A stretch of 40,663 nucleotides of DNA from contig NZ_JAKZGO010000008.1 of the NCBI RefSeq assembly GCF_022549785.1, positions 307 to 40,969 of the forward strand. The letters run 5' to 3'. The position numbers and the translations under genes are program-made. The notes beneath the pieces were generated by a model. It did not search any database and was not told where the DNA came from. It worked only from the letters and a program-made list of their open reading frames with translations. Each line of letters opens with the position of its first letter. Position 1 is the stretch's first letter. Positions 8,588 through 17,361 of the stretch are shown piece by piece. The DNA is from Belliella alkalica. GTDB taxonomy: Bacteria; Bacteroidota; Bacteroidia; Cytophagales; Cyclobacteriaceae.

Positions 8588-10165
8588 TTACTTAGCGTAT
8601 TTTGGAGACAACTCTTTAGCAGCTGCTTCCAACAATTTACCTGCTGTGTCAATGTCTCCTTTTTTGATCGCAACCAAAGCTTCAGGATAACTAGCAGCCA
8701 ACAGTAAATAGAATTCTTTTTCGAATTGTCTTGCTTTTTCTACAGGGACATTGTCCATCAAACCTTTAGTAGAAGCGTAGATAATTGCTACCTGATTCTC
8801 AACTGCCACTGGAGCATACTGAGCTTGCTTCAAGATTTCTTGGTTTCTTCTCCCTCTTTCGATTGTTCTTTTTGTAGATGCATCAAGATCAGAACCGAAT
8901 TTAGAGAAAGCTTCCAATTCACGGAATTGAGCTTGATCCAATTTCAAAGTACCTGCCACTTTCTTCATTGATTTGATCTGTGCAGATCCACCTACCCTAG
9001 ATACAGAAATACCTACGTTGATCGCAGGTCTGATACCTGAGTTGAAAAGGTTGGTTTCCAAGAAAATCTGACCATCCGTAATTGAGATCACGTTTGTTGG
9101 AATATATGCAGAAACGTCAGATGCTTGTGTTTCGATAATCGGAAGTGCGGTCAAAGATCCACCACCTTTTACCAAATGCTTGATAGAATCAGGTAGATCG
9201 TTCATTTCTTTTGCGATTTTGTCAGAAGCGTTGATTTTCGCAGCTCTTTCCAATAATCTTGAGTGAAGGTAGAATACATCACCAGGATATGCTTCACGTC
9301 CAGGAGGTCTTCTCAGTAGTAGGGATACTTCACGGTATGCTACTGCTTGCTTAGACAAATCATCATAAACAACCAATGCTGGTCTTCCTGTATCACGGAA
9401 AAACTCACCGATAGCAGCACCTGTAAATGGAGCAAAGAACTGCATAGGCGCTGGATCAGCAGCAGAAGCAGATACTACTACAGTGTATGGAAGTGCTCCA
9501 CCTTTTTCCAAAGCAGCAACAACACCAGCGACAGTAGAAGCTTTCTGACCGATAGCTACATAGATACAGAATACAGGTTCCCCTCTATCGTAAAATTCTT
9601 TTTGGTTCAATATCGTATCGATAACAACTGCAGTTTTACCTGTCTGACGGTCACCAATTACCAATTCACGCTGACCTCTTCCGATTGGAATCATCGCATC
9701 AATTGATTTGATACCTGTCTGAAGTGGCTCTGTAACTGGCTGTCTGTAGATTACACCTGGAGCTTTTCTTTCCAAAGGCATATCATAAAGTTCACCTGCC
9801 AAAGGTCCTTTACCATCGATTGGGTTACCCAAAGTATCCACAACACGGCCAAGCATCCCTTCACCAACATTGATTGAAGCAATTTTCTTGGTTCTCTTTA
9901 CAGTATCACCTTCTTTTACCTCTTTCGAGTCACCGAACAATACGGCACCGACGTTATCTTCTTCCAGGTTAAGCACCATTGCTTTGAGTCCGTTTTCAAA
10001 CTCTAACAATTCACCAGCCTGAGCTTTAGAAAGTCCATAGATACGGGCTACACCATCACCTACTTGAAGGACGGTACCCACTTCTTCCAATTCAGCCTCA
10101 GTTCTGACACCAGAGAGTTGTTCTCTCAGTATTGCCGAAACTTCGTCAGGTCTTACTTCTGCCAT
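8588..10165 (-). CDS. atpA: F1F0 ATP synthase alpha subunit
   Basis: Non-catalytic nucleotide-binding subunit of the F1 head, alternating with beta. 525 residues. Walker A is GDRQTGKT at residues 171-178; the Arg that reaches into the catalytic site is in [10 protein letters not shown] (R390). An extra segment around residues 312-337 ([13 protein letters not shown]...KGGG) makes it slightly longer than the E. coli protein; to my knowledge this is usual in Bacteroidota. Starts at ATG 10165, 32 bp after the atpH stop. Its partner gene atpD is not in the window. Confidence 0.99.
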   Translation of the reverse strand: MAEVRPDEVSAILREQLSGVRTEAELEEVGTVLQVGDGVARIYGLSKAQAGELLEFENGLKAMVLNLEEDNVGAVLFGDSKEVKEGDTVKRTKKIASINVGEGMLGRVVDTLGNPIDGKGPLAGELYDMPLERKAPGVIYRQPVTEPLQTGIKSIDAMIPIGRGQRELVIGDRQTGKTAVVIDTILNQKEFYDRGEPVFCIYVAIGQKASTVAGVVAALEKGGALPYTVVVSASAADPAPMQFFAPFTGAAIGEFFRDTGRPALVVYDDLSKQAVAYREVSLLLRRPPGREAYPGDVFYLHSRLLERAAKINASDKIAKEMNDLPDSIKHLVKGGGSLTALPIIETQASDVSAYIPTNVISITDGQIFLETNLFNSGIRPAINVGISVSRVGGSAQIKSMKKVAGTLKLDQAQFRELEAFSKFGSDLDASTKRTIERGRRNQEILKQAQYAPVAVENQVAIIYASTKGLMDNVPVEKARQFEKEFYLLLAASYPEALVAIKKGDIDTAGKLLEAAAKELSPKYAK

Positions 10166-10197
10166 TATCGAATATGATTAAATGTTATTGCTATGAT

Positions 10198-10758
10198 TTA
10201 TATTTTACTTTCGTAATGATTGTGAGAAAATTCCAAGCGAAGTGCTTTCAATTTGCTGCTTAGCGACTCATCCAATTGTCTGTCATTTACTTTCAAGACA
10301 AACCCTCCGATGATATCAGTATCAATTTTCTCTACCAATTCAATGTTGTCAAGTCCGGATATTTCCTTCACAATACCGACAAACTTACTTCTAAGGTCTT
10401 CGGTGATTGGGAAAGTAGTAGTCAAATCTGCTACTTGGATTCCTTTATGACTATTATATTGTTTTTGAAATTCTCTAGCGATGTCCACCAAAAGATCCGC
10501 TCTGTTTTTTCTAGCTACAATGCCATAAAATGCCATTGTCATTTTATTTGCAGTACTTGCAAACAATGCATTCAATACTTTCAATTTCTTGTCAAAATTG
10601 ACGATTGGGCTTTTTAGACTCAAAGCAAAATCACGGTTAGCAGCTGCTACCGCTGTCAATTGCTTCATGTCAGCTAGGACTTCTTCAAGCGCACCCTTTT
10701 CAATGGCTAGCTCAAGAAGTGATTTTGCGTATCTGGTAGAAACTCTAAATTCAGACAT
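10198..10758 (-). CDS. atpH: F1F0 ATP synthase delta subunit
   Basis: 186 residues, the normal size for the delta (OSCP) subunit that ties the peripheral stalk b subunits to the top of the F1 head. The N-terminal helical bundle begins VSTRYAKSLLELAIEKG and the C-terminal region contains the typical ADLTTTFPITEDLRSKF segment followed by a conserved GGFVLKVND motif. ATG 10758 is one base after the atpF stop (10760), indicating tight translational linkage. Confidence 0.97.
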   Translation of the reverse strand: MSEFRVSTRYAKSLLELAIEKGALEEVLADMKQLTAVAAANRDFALSLKSPIVNFDKKLKVLNALFASTANKMTMAFYGIVARKNRADLLVDIAREFQKQYNSHKGIQVADLTTTFPITEDLRSKFVGIVKEISGLDNIELVEKIDTDIIGGFVLKVNDRQLDESLSSKLKALRLEFSHNHYESKI

Positions 10759-10759
10759 C

Positions 10760-11254
10760 TTAGTTCAAGTTAATATCTTTTACCATTCCTTCTACCAACT
10801 CCTGCTGAGCTGCTTGGGATGAAAGATTTTTTCTTAATAATTTATCTGTAACTTCCAATGTAAGCTGAGCAACCTGATTTTTCACTTCAGTCAATGCCGC
10901 TTTTTTCTCATTTTCAATTACAGCCTTCGCATTCTCAATCATTTTTGCACCTTCGGAGATAGCTACCTGCTTGGCATCTTCAATCATTTTTGCAGAAGCT
11001 TCGTTGGCAGTTTTCAAAATGTTATCTCTTTCGATTCTTGCTTCTTGAAGCAATTTCTCGTTTTCAGATTTTAAGTTAGCCATTTCAGCTTTCGCTTGTT
11101 CAGCTGCTTTCAATGCATTGTCAATGCTTGATTCTCTTTCTTCCAAAGTCTCAAGGATAGGCTTCCAAGCAAACTTCATCAAAATAAATAACAAGGCTAG
11201 GAAACCGATTAGTTGCCAAATGATAAGCCCCGAACTAGGTAGTATAAGATCCAT
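10760..11254 (-). CDS. atpF: F1F0 ATP synthase b subunit
   Basis: Peripheral stalk subunit, 164 residues. One N-terminal membrane helix (residues ~9-30, IIWQLIGFLALLFILMKFAW) is followed by the long charged helix expected to form the right-handed coiled coil with the second b subunit. There is a single b-type gene, so the stalk should be a homodimer. It is separated from atpE by 82 bp containing a GC-rich stem-loop. Confidence 0.97.
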   Translation of the reverse strand: MDLILPSSGLIIWQLIGFLALLFILMKFAWKPILETLEERESSIDNALKAAEQAKAEMANLKSENEKLLQEARIERDNILKTANEASAKMIEDAKQVAISEGAKMIENAKAVIENEKKAALTEVKNQVAQLTLEVTDKLLRKNLSSQAAQQELVEGMVKDINLN

Positions 11255-11297
11255 GTAATATGAGAGTTATAATTTCAATTTTGTTCAAATCAAGAGA

Positions 11298-11322
11298 AGG
11301 GATTGGCCTAACGCCAATCCCT
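11298..11322 (-). promoter_or_regulatory. Stem-loop between atpE and atpF
   Basis: Perfect 10-bp arms AGGGATTGGC (11298-11307) and GCCAATCCCT (11313-11322) with a 5-base loop, about 15 bases after the atpE stop codon on the minus strand. The following sequence (TCTCTTGATTTG) is not a good T-tract, so full termination is unlikely. Such a structure could protect the 3' end of an atpBE transcript or partly attenuate transcription, which would suit the high copy number needed for subunit c. That role is inference. Confidence 0.6.
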
Positions 11323-11336
11323 CTTTTCTGTTGTTC

Positions 11337-11606
<270 letters not shown>

Positions 11607-11637
11607 TTATTTATAAATTGAACAAAGAAATTCCAAA

Positions 11638-12660
11638 TTAATGATGCTCATGCTCTGCTACTGCACCACCGATATACATCGCAGTGAAGAGTGTAAATAC
11701 ATAAGCCTGAATCGTTGCTACCAACAATTCGATAACATTCAAGAAAGTTACCATCAAGGTACTAACTACCCCAATAGCATAAGACTCAAATATGAATACC
11801 AATGCAATAAATGCTAAGATCACAATGTGACCTGCTGTAATTGCCACAAAGAGACGGACCATCAAGGCAAAAGGCTTGGTGAACAAACCAATAATCTCTA
11901 CTGGCACAATAACTAACAACAATGGAATAGGAACTCCTGGAGTCATAAATACGTGCTTCCAGTACTCTTTATTCCCATTGACATTTACCAAAATAAAAGT
12001 CAAAACCGCTAGTGTTGCAGTCACAGCAATATTTCCCGTGAGGTTGGCTGCTCCTGGCATCAAACCCATCAAATTACCTATCCAAATAAAGAAGAATAGC
12101 GTAAGTAGATAAGGAACAAATTTTTTGTATTTAGGGCCAATTGCTTTGTGGGCAATTTCATCTCTTACAAAGATCACAATCGGTTCGATAAATGAAGCGA
12201 TTCCCTTTGGAGACTTTACGCCATGCTTTTTGTAATGACTTGCAGCAGATAAGACAAGGTATCCCATCACCAAGATCACCAAAAACAACATCGCAACATT
12301 TTTTGTTATGGAAAGATCTGTAAAACTTGCGCCATCAGCTCTTTGCAAATGATCATGCTCATCTATATAGAAACCTTCTATACCATAAGCTTCTCCAAAT
12401 TTGTGTGTCTCATGATCTTGAAAATCTGAAGACATGAAAATATCTAAGCCACGATCTGCGGAATAAATTATTACAGGCAATGGAAGCGTCACATGTGTAT
12501 GCCCAAAGGTAGCAAAATGCCACTCGTGGGAGTCCTTTATGTGATGCATAATAAAACCAGTCTTATCTTCATCATCACCACTGGCAAAAGTGGGTGTTGA
12601 AAACGTCAGCAAAACGGCTGTAAATAAAACACTTAGGCAAACAAACTTACGGAACATCAA
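11638..12660 (-). CDS. atpB: F1F0 ATP synthase a subunit, with signal peptide and His-rich N-terminal extension
   Basis: Stator subunit providing the proton half-channels. At 340 residues it is longer than the E. coli protein (271). The extra N-terminus has a signal-peptide-like segment (residues ~4-27, ending TFASG) and a His/Asp-rich periplasmic region (HDHL, HETH, HEWH) before the first core helix at about residue 121. The essential arginine is R269 in ALMVRLFVAITAGH and the conserved glutamine Q318 is in ELLVATIQAY. The C-terminus ends in a His-rich tail (EHEHH). Long a-subunits of this type are known in Bacteroidota. Confidence 0.97.
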   Translation of the reverse strand: MMFRKFVCLSVLFTAVLLTFSTPTFASGDDEDKTGFIMHHIKDSHEWHFATFGHTHVTLPLPVIIYSADRGLDIFMSSDFQDHETHKFGEAYGIEGFYIDEHDHLQRADGASFTDLSITKNVAMLFLVILVMGYLVLSAASHYKKHGVKSPKGIASFIEPIVIFVRDEIAHKAIGPKYKKFVPYLLTLFFFIWIGNLMGLMPGAANLTGNIAVTATLAVLTFILVNVNGNKEYWKHVFMTPGVPIPLLLVIVPVEIIGLFTKPFALMVRLFVAITAGHIVILAFIALVFIFESYAIGVVSTLMVTFLNVIELLVATIQAYVFTLFTAMYIGGAVAEHEHH

Positions 12661-12676
12661 ATCGAATTTTTATGAC

Positions 12677-13063
12677 CTATTTTGAATTCGGGCGCAAATT
12701 AGCTATTAACCCGTATATATCAAATATTAAATAGAACAAATAAATAACAAAGAAATTAGCAACGAACAGAATTATATTCTCAACGTCCAATAATAGATAA
12801 ATTACAATGAAGCCTAAACTCGCCAAAAATCTCAAAGCAGTAGCTCCAAGAAGTATATTTGAAGAATTTTCTTTGCTCAGTCTTGTTAGATAGTGCACAA
12901 AGGTTCCAGTAAGCCAAGTCAATAAAGCAAAAAAAGAAAGGATCTTCCAAATAGAATCATGAATCCAGTTTGGCTGGACATAATTTTGAAAGACATAGAT
13001 GATACCTGCCAAAATTAGGGTTAGCGCCAAAATCCTTACTGTAAATATTTTTATGCTTGACAT
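12677..13063 (-). CDS. Small four-helix membrane protein in the atp operon (AtpI-like position)
   Basis: 128 residues if it starts at ATG 13063 (MSSIKIF); an in-frame TTG at 13084 would add seven residues but is less likely. Four hydrophobic segments are visible (~residues 8-25, 38-54, 69-93 and 95-120). It lies between the AtpZ/AtpI-like gene and atpB, where many bacteria carry atpI (an assembly aid for the c-ring), and has the right size and topology. I see no diagnostic motif, so the AtpI role is inferred from position only. Confidence 0.75.
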   Translation of the reverse strand: MSSIKIFTVRILALTLILAGIIYVFQNYVQPNWIHDSIWKILSFFALLTWLTGTFVHYLTRLSKENSSNILLGATALRFLASLGFIVIYLLLDVENIILFVANFFVIYLFYLIFDIYGLIANLRPNSK

Positions 13064-13086
13064 GATATCTTTACGAGGGCGCAAAA

Positions 13087-13356
13087 TTAAGAATTTTTAT
13101 TCTTTTCTTCTATTTTCTCGTCATTTTTAAGTGATTGAAAAAGTTGATAAAAAGCAAGAGTGATAGAAAGGAAACAAAAAAACAGGAGCCATACGGGAAA
13201 TTTCATCTCACTTTTTTGTTGAATTACCCACCCAAACCACGTTCCAAGCCCTATAATGGCAAAAAGTTGAAATGATAGTCCGATGTATTTTACATACACA
13301 GGAAAACTATCCTGTGATAAGTTCTTTTTTGGATTCTTCAAGTTTTGCTTTCCCAT
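13087..13356 (-). CDS. AtpZ/AtpI-family small membrane protein
   Basis: 89 residues with a basic N-terminus, two membrane helices (~residues 24-44 and 55-75) and a charged Lys/Glu tail. The pattern YIGLSFQLFAIIGLGTWFGW, a glycine-rich first helix followed by a Trp-Phe-Gly turn, is that of the AtpZ/AtpI family encoded just ahead of atpB; AtpI helps c-ring assembly and AtpZ/AtpI has been linked to Mg2+/Ca2+ transport. Its first ~50 bases overlap the 3' end of the bactofilin gene (13307-13356), so the two are translationally coupled. Confidence 0.82.
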   Translation of the reverse strand: MGKQNLKNPKKNLSQDSFPVYVKYIGLSFQLFAIIGLGTWFGWVIQQKSEMKFPVWLLFFCFLSITLAFYQLFQSLKNDEKIEEKNKNS

Positions 13357-13732
13357 TTACTTCATTAGAAGGGAATTCTCCCATTTGACATTTTCCATTA
13401 AACTTTGCCCCTGCCTCTACTACAAGTTTCTGGGTGAAAATATCTCCATCTATCAGTGCTGTTTTTTTCAAAAACAAAGTACCCAGACAATATACATCAC
13501 CTTCTACTTTCCCAGAGACTTCAACCTCTTCTGCCTTGACTTTTCCAATTACCAATGCAGATTCACCAATTACAATTTTATTTTTTGAGTCTAGCGAGCC
13601 GTCTACTCTTCCTTCTACCCTTATATTTCCTTGGGCTTTGATATCACCAGTGATAGATGTTTCTTTTGAAATCACATTGCTGGAGCTAACCATTTCAGCC
13701 ACAGATTTTTTATCTTCTTGCTTTTTAAACAT
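13307..13732 (-). CDS. Bactofilin
   Basis: Polymer-forming cytoskeletal protein, 141 residues from ATG 13732 (MFKKQEDKK). A longer frame to 13792 exists but would overlap the M23 gene; 13732 leaves a single base after that gene's stop. The central region (~residues 22-120) shows the repeating short beta-strand pattern of the bactofilin beta-helix (ITGDIKAQGNIRVEGRVDGSL, repeating V-x-G units every ~17-18 residues), flanked by disordered charged ends. Bactofilins scaffold cell-wall enzymes; the adjacent upstream M23 peptidase is the classic partner gene. Confidence 0.93.
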   Translation of the reverse strand: MFKKQEDKKSVAEMVSSSNVISKETSITGDIKAQGNIRVEGRVDGSLDSKNKIVIGESALVIGKVKAEEVEVSGKVEGDVYCLGTLFLKKTALIDGDIFTQKLVVEAGAKFNGKCQMGEFPSNEVNGKAKLEESKKELITG

Positions 13733-13733
13733 A

Positions 13734-14603
13734 TTAATTAAATGTAATGAATTCTTGGGGATTAAGTGGGCTACCTTTGTACCATAGCTCAAAATGTAAA
13801 TGTTGCCCTGTAGTCAATTCACCGGTATTGCCAATGATGGAGATTATTTCTCCAGCTCTTATGATATCTCCTACAGATTTCAATAATACTGAATTATGTT
13901 TATAAAATGAAATTAATTCATTAGAATGCTGAATACCAATCACATAACCTGTATCCAAAGTCCAAGAAGAAAAAATGACTGTACCAACTGCGATTGCTTT
14001 GACTGGTTCATTAGCACTTGCAACTACATCAATACCAAAGTGATCAATCTGAGGATCAAATCCAGATACTACTACACCTTTTATGGGTGGAAAGAAATAG
14101 CTTTCCGTAAATGTATTTGGAACATAATCTCGTGGAGATGAAAAGTCAATCGGAATTCCCTTAAACTCCATTTCGATTGCTTTTGTAGATTCACTCTTAC
14201 TAAATAAGTCAATTTGATCAGCAGATGCGGTAAGTCTATCTACATTTATGGAATCTTGTAGCAAGACTGTTCCTAGATCTTCACCGGAAATGATTCTCTG
14301 AATATTTTTTACATACAAGTCCTTTTGTTTGAGATCCACCATCAAAGAATCAACCATATCAGACAATTCCACAATCCTAGCCATATTTTCGTTTTCAAGG
14401 TACTCAGGGTCAAACCATGCCTTCAAAAAGGTCCTTGAAGCAAAAAGTGACAATCCAAAAGTGATAAACAAAAATAAAAAAATAATTAGTGCTATTTTTA
14501 CCTTTGTAATACTTAAAGATGAAATGACAGAAAAGTCTTCCTCCTTTCTTATTACAAAAAGAAACTTAGTATCTATCCAACTTCTTATTTTATCTTTTAG
14601 CAT
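13734..14603 (-). CDS. Membrane-anchored M23 (LytM) family peptidase
   Basis: 289 residues. A short cytoplasmic N-terminus, one membrane helix (~33-54), a coiled-coil stretch (~70-105) and a C-terminal LytM domain (~172-289). Zinc and catalytic residues appear intact: H188 and D192 in HFGID, H236 in FYKHN, and H268/H270 in QHLHFELW, so endopeptidase activity on peptidoglycan cross-links is expected. It is the first gene of the operon, followed after one base by the bactofilin. Paired M23-bactofilin genes are known to shape cells in other bacteria (for example the LmdC-BacA pair), which suggests that role here. Confidence 0.92.
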   Translation of the reverse strand: MLKDKIRSWIDTKFLFVIRKEEDFSVISSLSITKVKIALIIFLFLFITFGLSLFASRTFLKAWFDPEYLENENMARIVELSDMVDSLMVDLKQKDLYVKNIQRIISGEDLGTVLLQDSINVDRLTASADQIDLFSKSESTKAIEMEFKGIPIDFSSPRDYVPNTFTESYFFPPIKGVVVSGFDPQIDHFGIDVVASANEPVKAIAVGTVIFSSWTLDTGYVIGIQHSNELISFYKHNSVLLKSVGDIIRAGEIISIIGNTGELTTGQHLHFELWYKGSPLNPQEFITFN

Positions 14604-14709
14604 TAATTTATTTTTGATTTAAGTATTTAGGAGTTTCAAAAATATAATATTAATTAAAACCGTTTAATAAATTGAAGCAAAACCTTTATTTTGGTCAATT
14701 CTTTATCTC
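14604..14709. promoter_or_regulatory. Divergent promoter region of the M23-atp operon and sprE
   Basis: A 106-bp AT-rich gap between divergent genes, which must hold the start signals for both operons. On the plus strand TTATTTTG (about 14688-14695) resembles the Bacteroidota -7 consensus TAnnTTTG but lacks a well-placed -33 TTG, so no box is assigned. Confidence 0.5.
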
Positions 14710-17334
14710 ATGTCAGCAATGAAAACGCAACACGCTTGTTTTATTATATTTTTAATTTTGCTTTTTTCGGCATGTTCCTCTGAAAGAAACACATTTACAA
14801 ATAGGGTGTATCATAATACTACCTCACGATACAATGCCTATTATCTTTCGAACGAGAAAATTATTGAGTTAGAGAATATCATCCAAAAAACACACAAAGA
14901 AGATTTTAGTCAGATTTTACCAGTTTTTTACCCAATAGACAGTGCTACCATAGACCAAAACAAAGAACTTTTGAAAGAAGCTAGAGAGCTCTCATCAAAA
15001 GCAATCGACTGGCATAGGATCTCAAAATGGGTAGATGACAATTATTTTTTGATAGGGATGATTGATTATTACCAAGCTGATACAGATGATGCTATCAACA
15101 CTTTCAAATATATCAATGTAAATAGTAAAGACAAAGACCTTCGGCACAGAAGCTTGATCCAATTGATGCGTATTTTCATAGATCAAAAGAGCTACGATGA
15201 TGTGATATTCGTCATCGATTATCTTTCAAAAGAATCTAAAATCAACAAGGAAAACAGGTATCAACTATTCAAAACCCTTGCATACTATTATCATACGAAA
15301 GATGATGTTGAAGGAAAGATTGGAGCATTAGACAAAGCTTTGGGGTATTCAAAGGACAAAAAAGACAAATCAAGAATCAACTTTATTCTAGCTCAACTTT
15401 ACCAGCGGGAAGGACTTGACGCATTGGCTTATAGCTATTACCAAGAAGCCCTCAAAGGGAATCCCCCATACGAAAGAAGTTTTTTTGCACAGCTATATGC
15501 ACAAAAGGTAGCCGAGCTTGACAAAACCAAAGACATAAAAAAGGTTAGAAATTATTACGATGACCTATACTCCGATAGCAAAAATAAGGACCTGAGAGAC
15601 GTCGTTCTTTATGAAAAAGCACTGTTTGAATTGAAGCAAGAAGAAAGGGAAGATGCTGTAAAACTTTTGATCAGAGCAGCAAAAGAGGAAGGGAGTAATC
15701 CAATACAAAAAGGATACATCTACCAAAAGCTTGCGGAATTAAGCATAGAACCAAATAAAGATTATCGTGCTGCCAAGTATTACTATGACAGTGCTTTGAT
15801 ACATTTTAGGCCTATTGACCCTTCTTTTGCAGAAATAGAATCCAAAAAAGGTATACTGGATGATTATGTAATGCATTATGAAACAATCACAAAAAGTGAT
15901 AGCCTAATCAAACTTTCCAAGTTGAGCATAGAAGAACAAGAGCTCATTGCTGATAATTTTATCAAAAGTGAAGAAGAGCGATTGCTGAAAGAGGCAGCGG
16001 CCAAAGAAAAACCAAAAAATTCGGGGATTTTCGATAATCTACTTGCATTTGGTGGCAGAAGCTCTGGAGAAAATTTCTACTTTGACAATACTGTAGCCAT
16101 GCAGCAAGGTTCTATAGATTTTTTCAGAAATTGGGGAAACAGACCACTCCAAGATAATTGGAGAAGAAGTACGCAGGGATTTTCATCATCGGCATCAAAT
16201 GTTATAGAAGAAAGTAACGTAAATCCTGAAATAGATGAATCCAAAGAAAACTTATTTGAACAAATCCCAAGTAGAGAAAGCCTGATTTCAAAAATCCCAA
16301 AATCTGAAGAAGATGTAAGTAAACTTAATGCAGCACTGGAAATTTCTTATTTTGAACTTGGCAAATTATTATTTTTTGATTTTAAAGAGCCTGAGTTCAG
16401 CATTGAAAATTTGGAAAATCTGATCACATCTTACCCAAATACTGTAAAGAAACCTGAAGCGTACTACATTCTATATCTCGCACAAAAAGAAAGAGATGGT
16501 AACTTTCAATTATACAGTCAGCGGCTAAATCGTGAATTTCCTGATTCTCCATATACATTTTCGGTTAACAACCCTGGTGGAGCGTCTGGTAACTTGGCCT
16601 ATATGCAATCTTCCAATGGTTATAAAAAAGCTTACGAGCTTTATAATGCACGAGATTATAGCCAGGCAAGGAAAATTCTAAGAAGCACATTAGAAGAATA
16701 TCCATTGACTAGAAATACAGACAAACTTTTATTGTTGGATGTAATGATCTCAGGAAAGTTGGATGATCGAGAAAGGTATAAGGCAAGACTAGAGTCCTAC
16801 ATACAAAGTACAGAAAACCTTGAGTTATCAAATCTGGCAAGAAATATGTTAGTTGCTCTCACTGGAGAAAAACCAGAACAAGACAAAATTGAAGAGGCAA
16901 AAAAAGAAGAGGAAGTAGCTTCCACAGAAGACAAAGTTGAAGAAGAGAAGATAGAAGAAGAATCTCCTTATAAAGAGAATCCTAATCAAACACATATATT
17001 TGTAATTGTATTGGAACCAGAAAAATCAAAAGACGCTAAAAATCTTTTGGGAGAGCTTGAAGGTTTTCATTCAGCAAATTTTTCTTCATTACGTTTGCGA
17101 ACTGGAAATATGACCCTCAATAAAGAAAATGCTATCTATATAGTGAGCCCGTTCAATAATGCAGAAAAGGCAATGGAATATAGGTCCAAATTTCTGAATG
17201 ACTTCCAATCTACATCTTTGTCGGATACCGATAAAAGTAAAAGCTTATTGATCTCAATTGAGAATTTCCAAGAGTTAAATAAAAGAAAGAACTTAGAAGA
17301 ATATAGAATCTTCTACAAAGAAAAATACAAGTAA
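14710..17334 (+). CDS. sprE: SprE/PorW-like TPR lipoprotein of the type IX secretion system
   Basis: 874 residues. The signal ends in the lipobox LLFSAC with acylated C22, so it is an outer-membrane or periplasmic lipoprotein (start ATG 14710; ATG 14719 is also possible). After the lipid anchor comes the family hallmark TNRVYHNTTSRYNAYYLSNEK, then many helical TPR-like repeats to about residue 700 (for example TFKYINVNSKDKDLR and YYEKALFELK-type helices), an acidic linker (~720-760) and a C-terminal domain. SprE/PorW links the periplasmic and outer membrane parts of the T9SS (GldK/GldN ring and the SprA/Sov translocon). It sits on the other strand from the gldKLMN cluster about 4 kb away, and 27 bp ahead of a PBP1A gene. 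Confidence 0.88.
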   Translation: MSAMKTQHACFIIFLILLFSACSSERNTFTNRVYHNTTSRYNAYYLSNEKIIELENIIQKTHKEDFSQILPVFYPIDSATIDQNKELLKEARELSSKAIDWHRISKWVDDNYFLIGMIDYYQADTDDAINTFKYINVNSKDKDLRHRSLIQLMRIFIDQKSYDDVIFVIDYLSKESKINKENRYQLFKTLAYYYHTKDDVEGKIGALDKALGYSKDKKDKSRINFILAQLYQREGLDALAYSYYQEALKGNPPYERSFFAQLYAQKVAELDKTKDIKKVRNYYDDLYSDSKNKDLRDVVLYEKALFELKQEEREDAVKLLIRAAKEEGSNPIQKGYIYQKLAELSIEPNKDYRAAKYYYDSALIHFRPIDPSFAEIESKKGILDDYVMHYETITKSDSLIKLSKLSIEEQELIADNFIKSEEERLLKEAAAKEKPKNSGIFDNLLAFGGRSSGENFYFDNTVAMQQGSIDFFRNWGNRPLQDNWRRSTQGFSSSASNVIEESNVNPEIDESKENLFEQIPSRESLISKIPKSEEDVSKLNAALEISYFELGKLLFFDFKEPEFSIENLENLITSYPNTVKKPEAYYILYLAQKERDGNFQLYSQRLNREFPDSPYTFSVNNPGGASGNLAYMQSSNGYKKAYELYNARDYSQARKILRSTLEEYPLTRNTDKLLLLDVMISGKLDDRERYKARLESYIQSTENLELSNLARNMLVALTGEKPEQDKIEEAKKEEEVASTEDKVEEEKIEEESPYKENPNQTHIFVIVLEPEKSKDAKNLLGELEGFHSANFSSLRLRTGNMTLNKENAIYIVSPFNNAEKAMEYRSKFLNDFQSTSLSDTDKSKSLLISIENFQELNKRKNLEEYRIFYKEKYK

Positions 17335-17361
17335 TTCTACATTTCCAATTACAAAAATATA

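Noticed and set aside
9347-9706. 119-codon plus-strand frame inside atpA
   Set aside because: It is antisense to a strongly conserved gene, with a Ser/Cys-rich product of no family; a shadow frame.
13733-13792. Longer bactofilin start with 20 extra residues
   Set aside because: It would overlap the M23 gene, and the ATG at 13732 sits one base after that gene's stop and gives the usual charged N-terminus.
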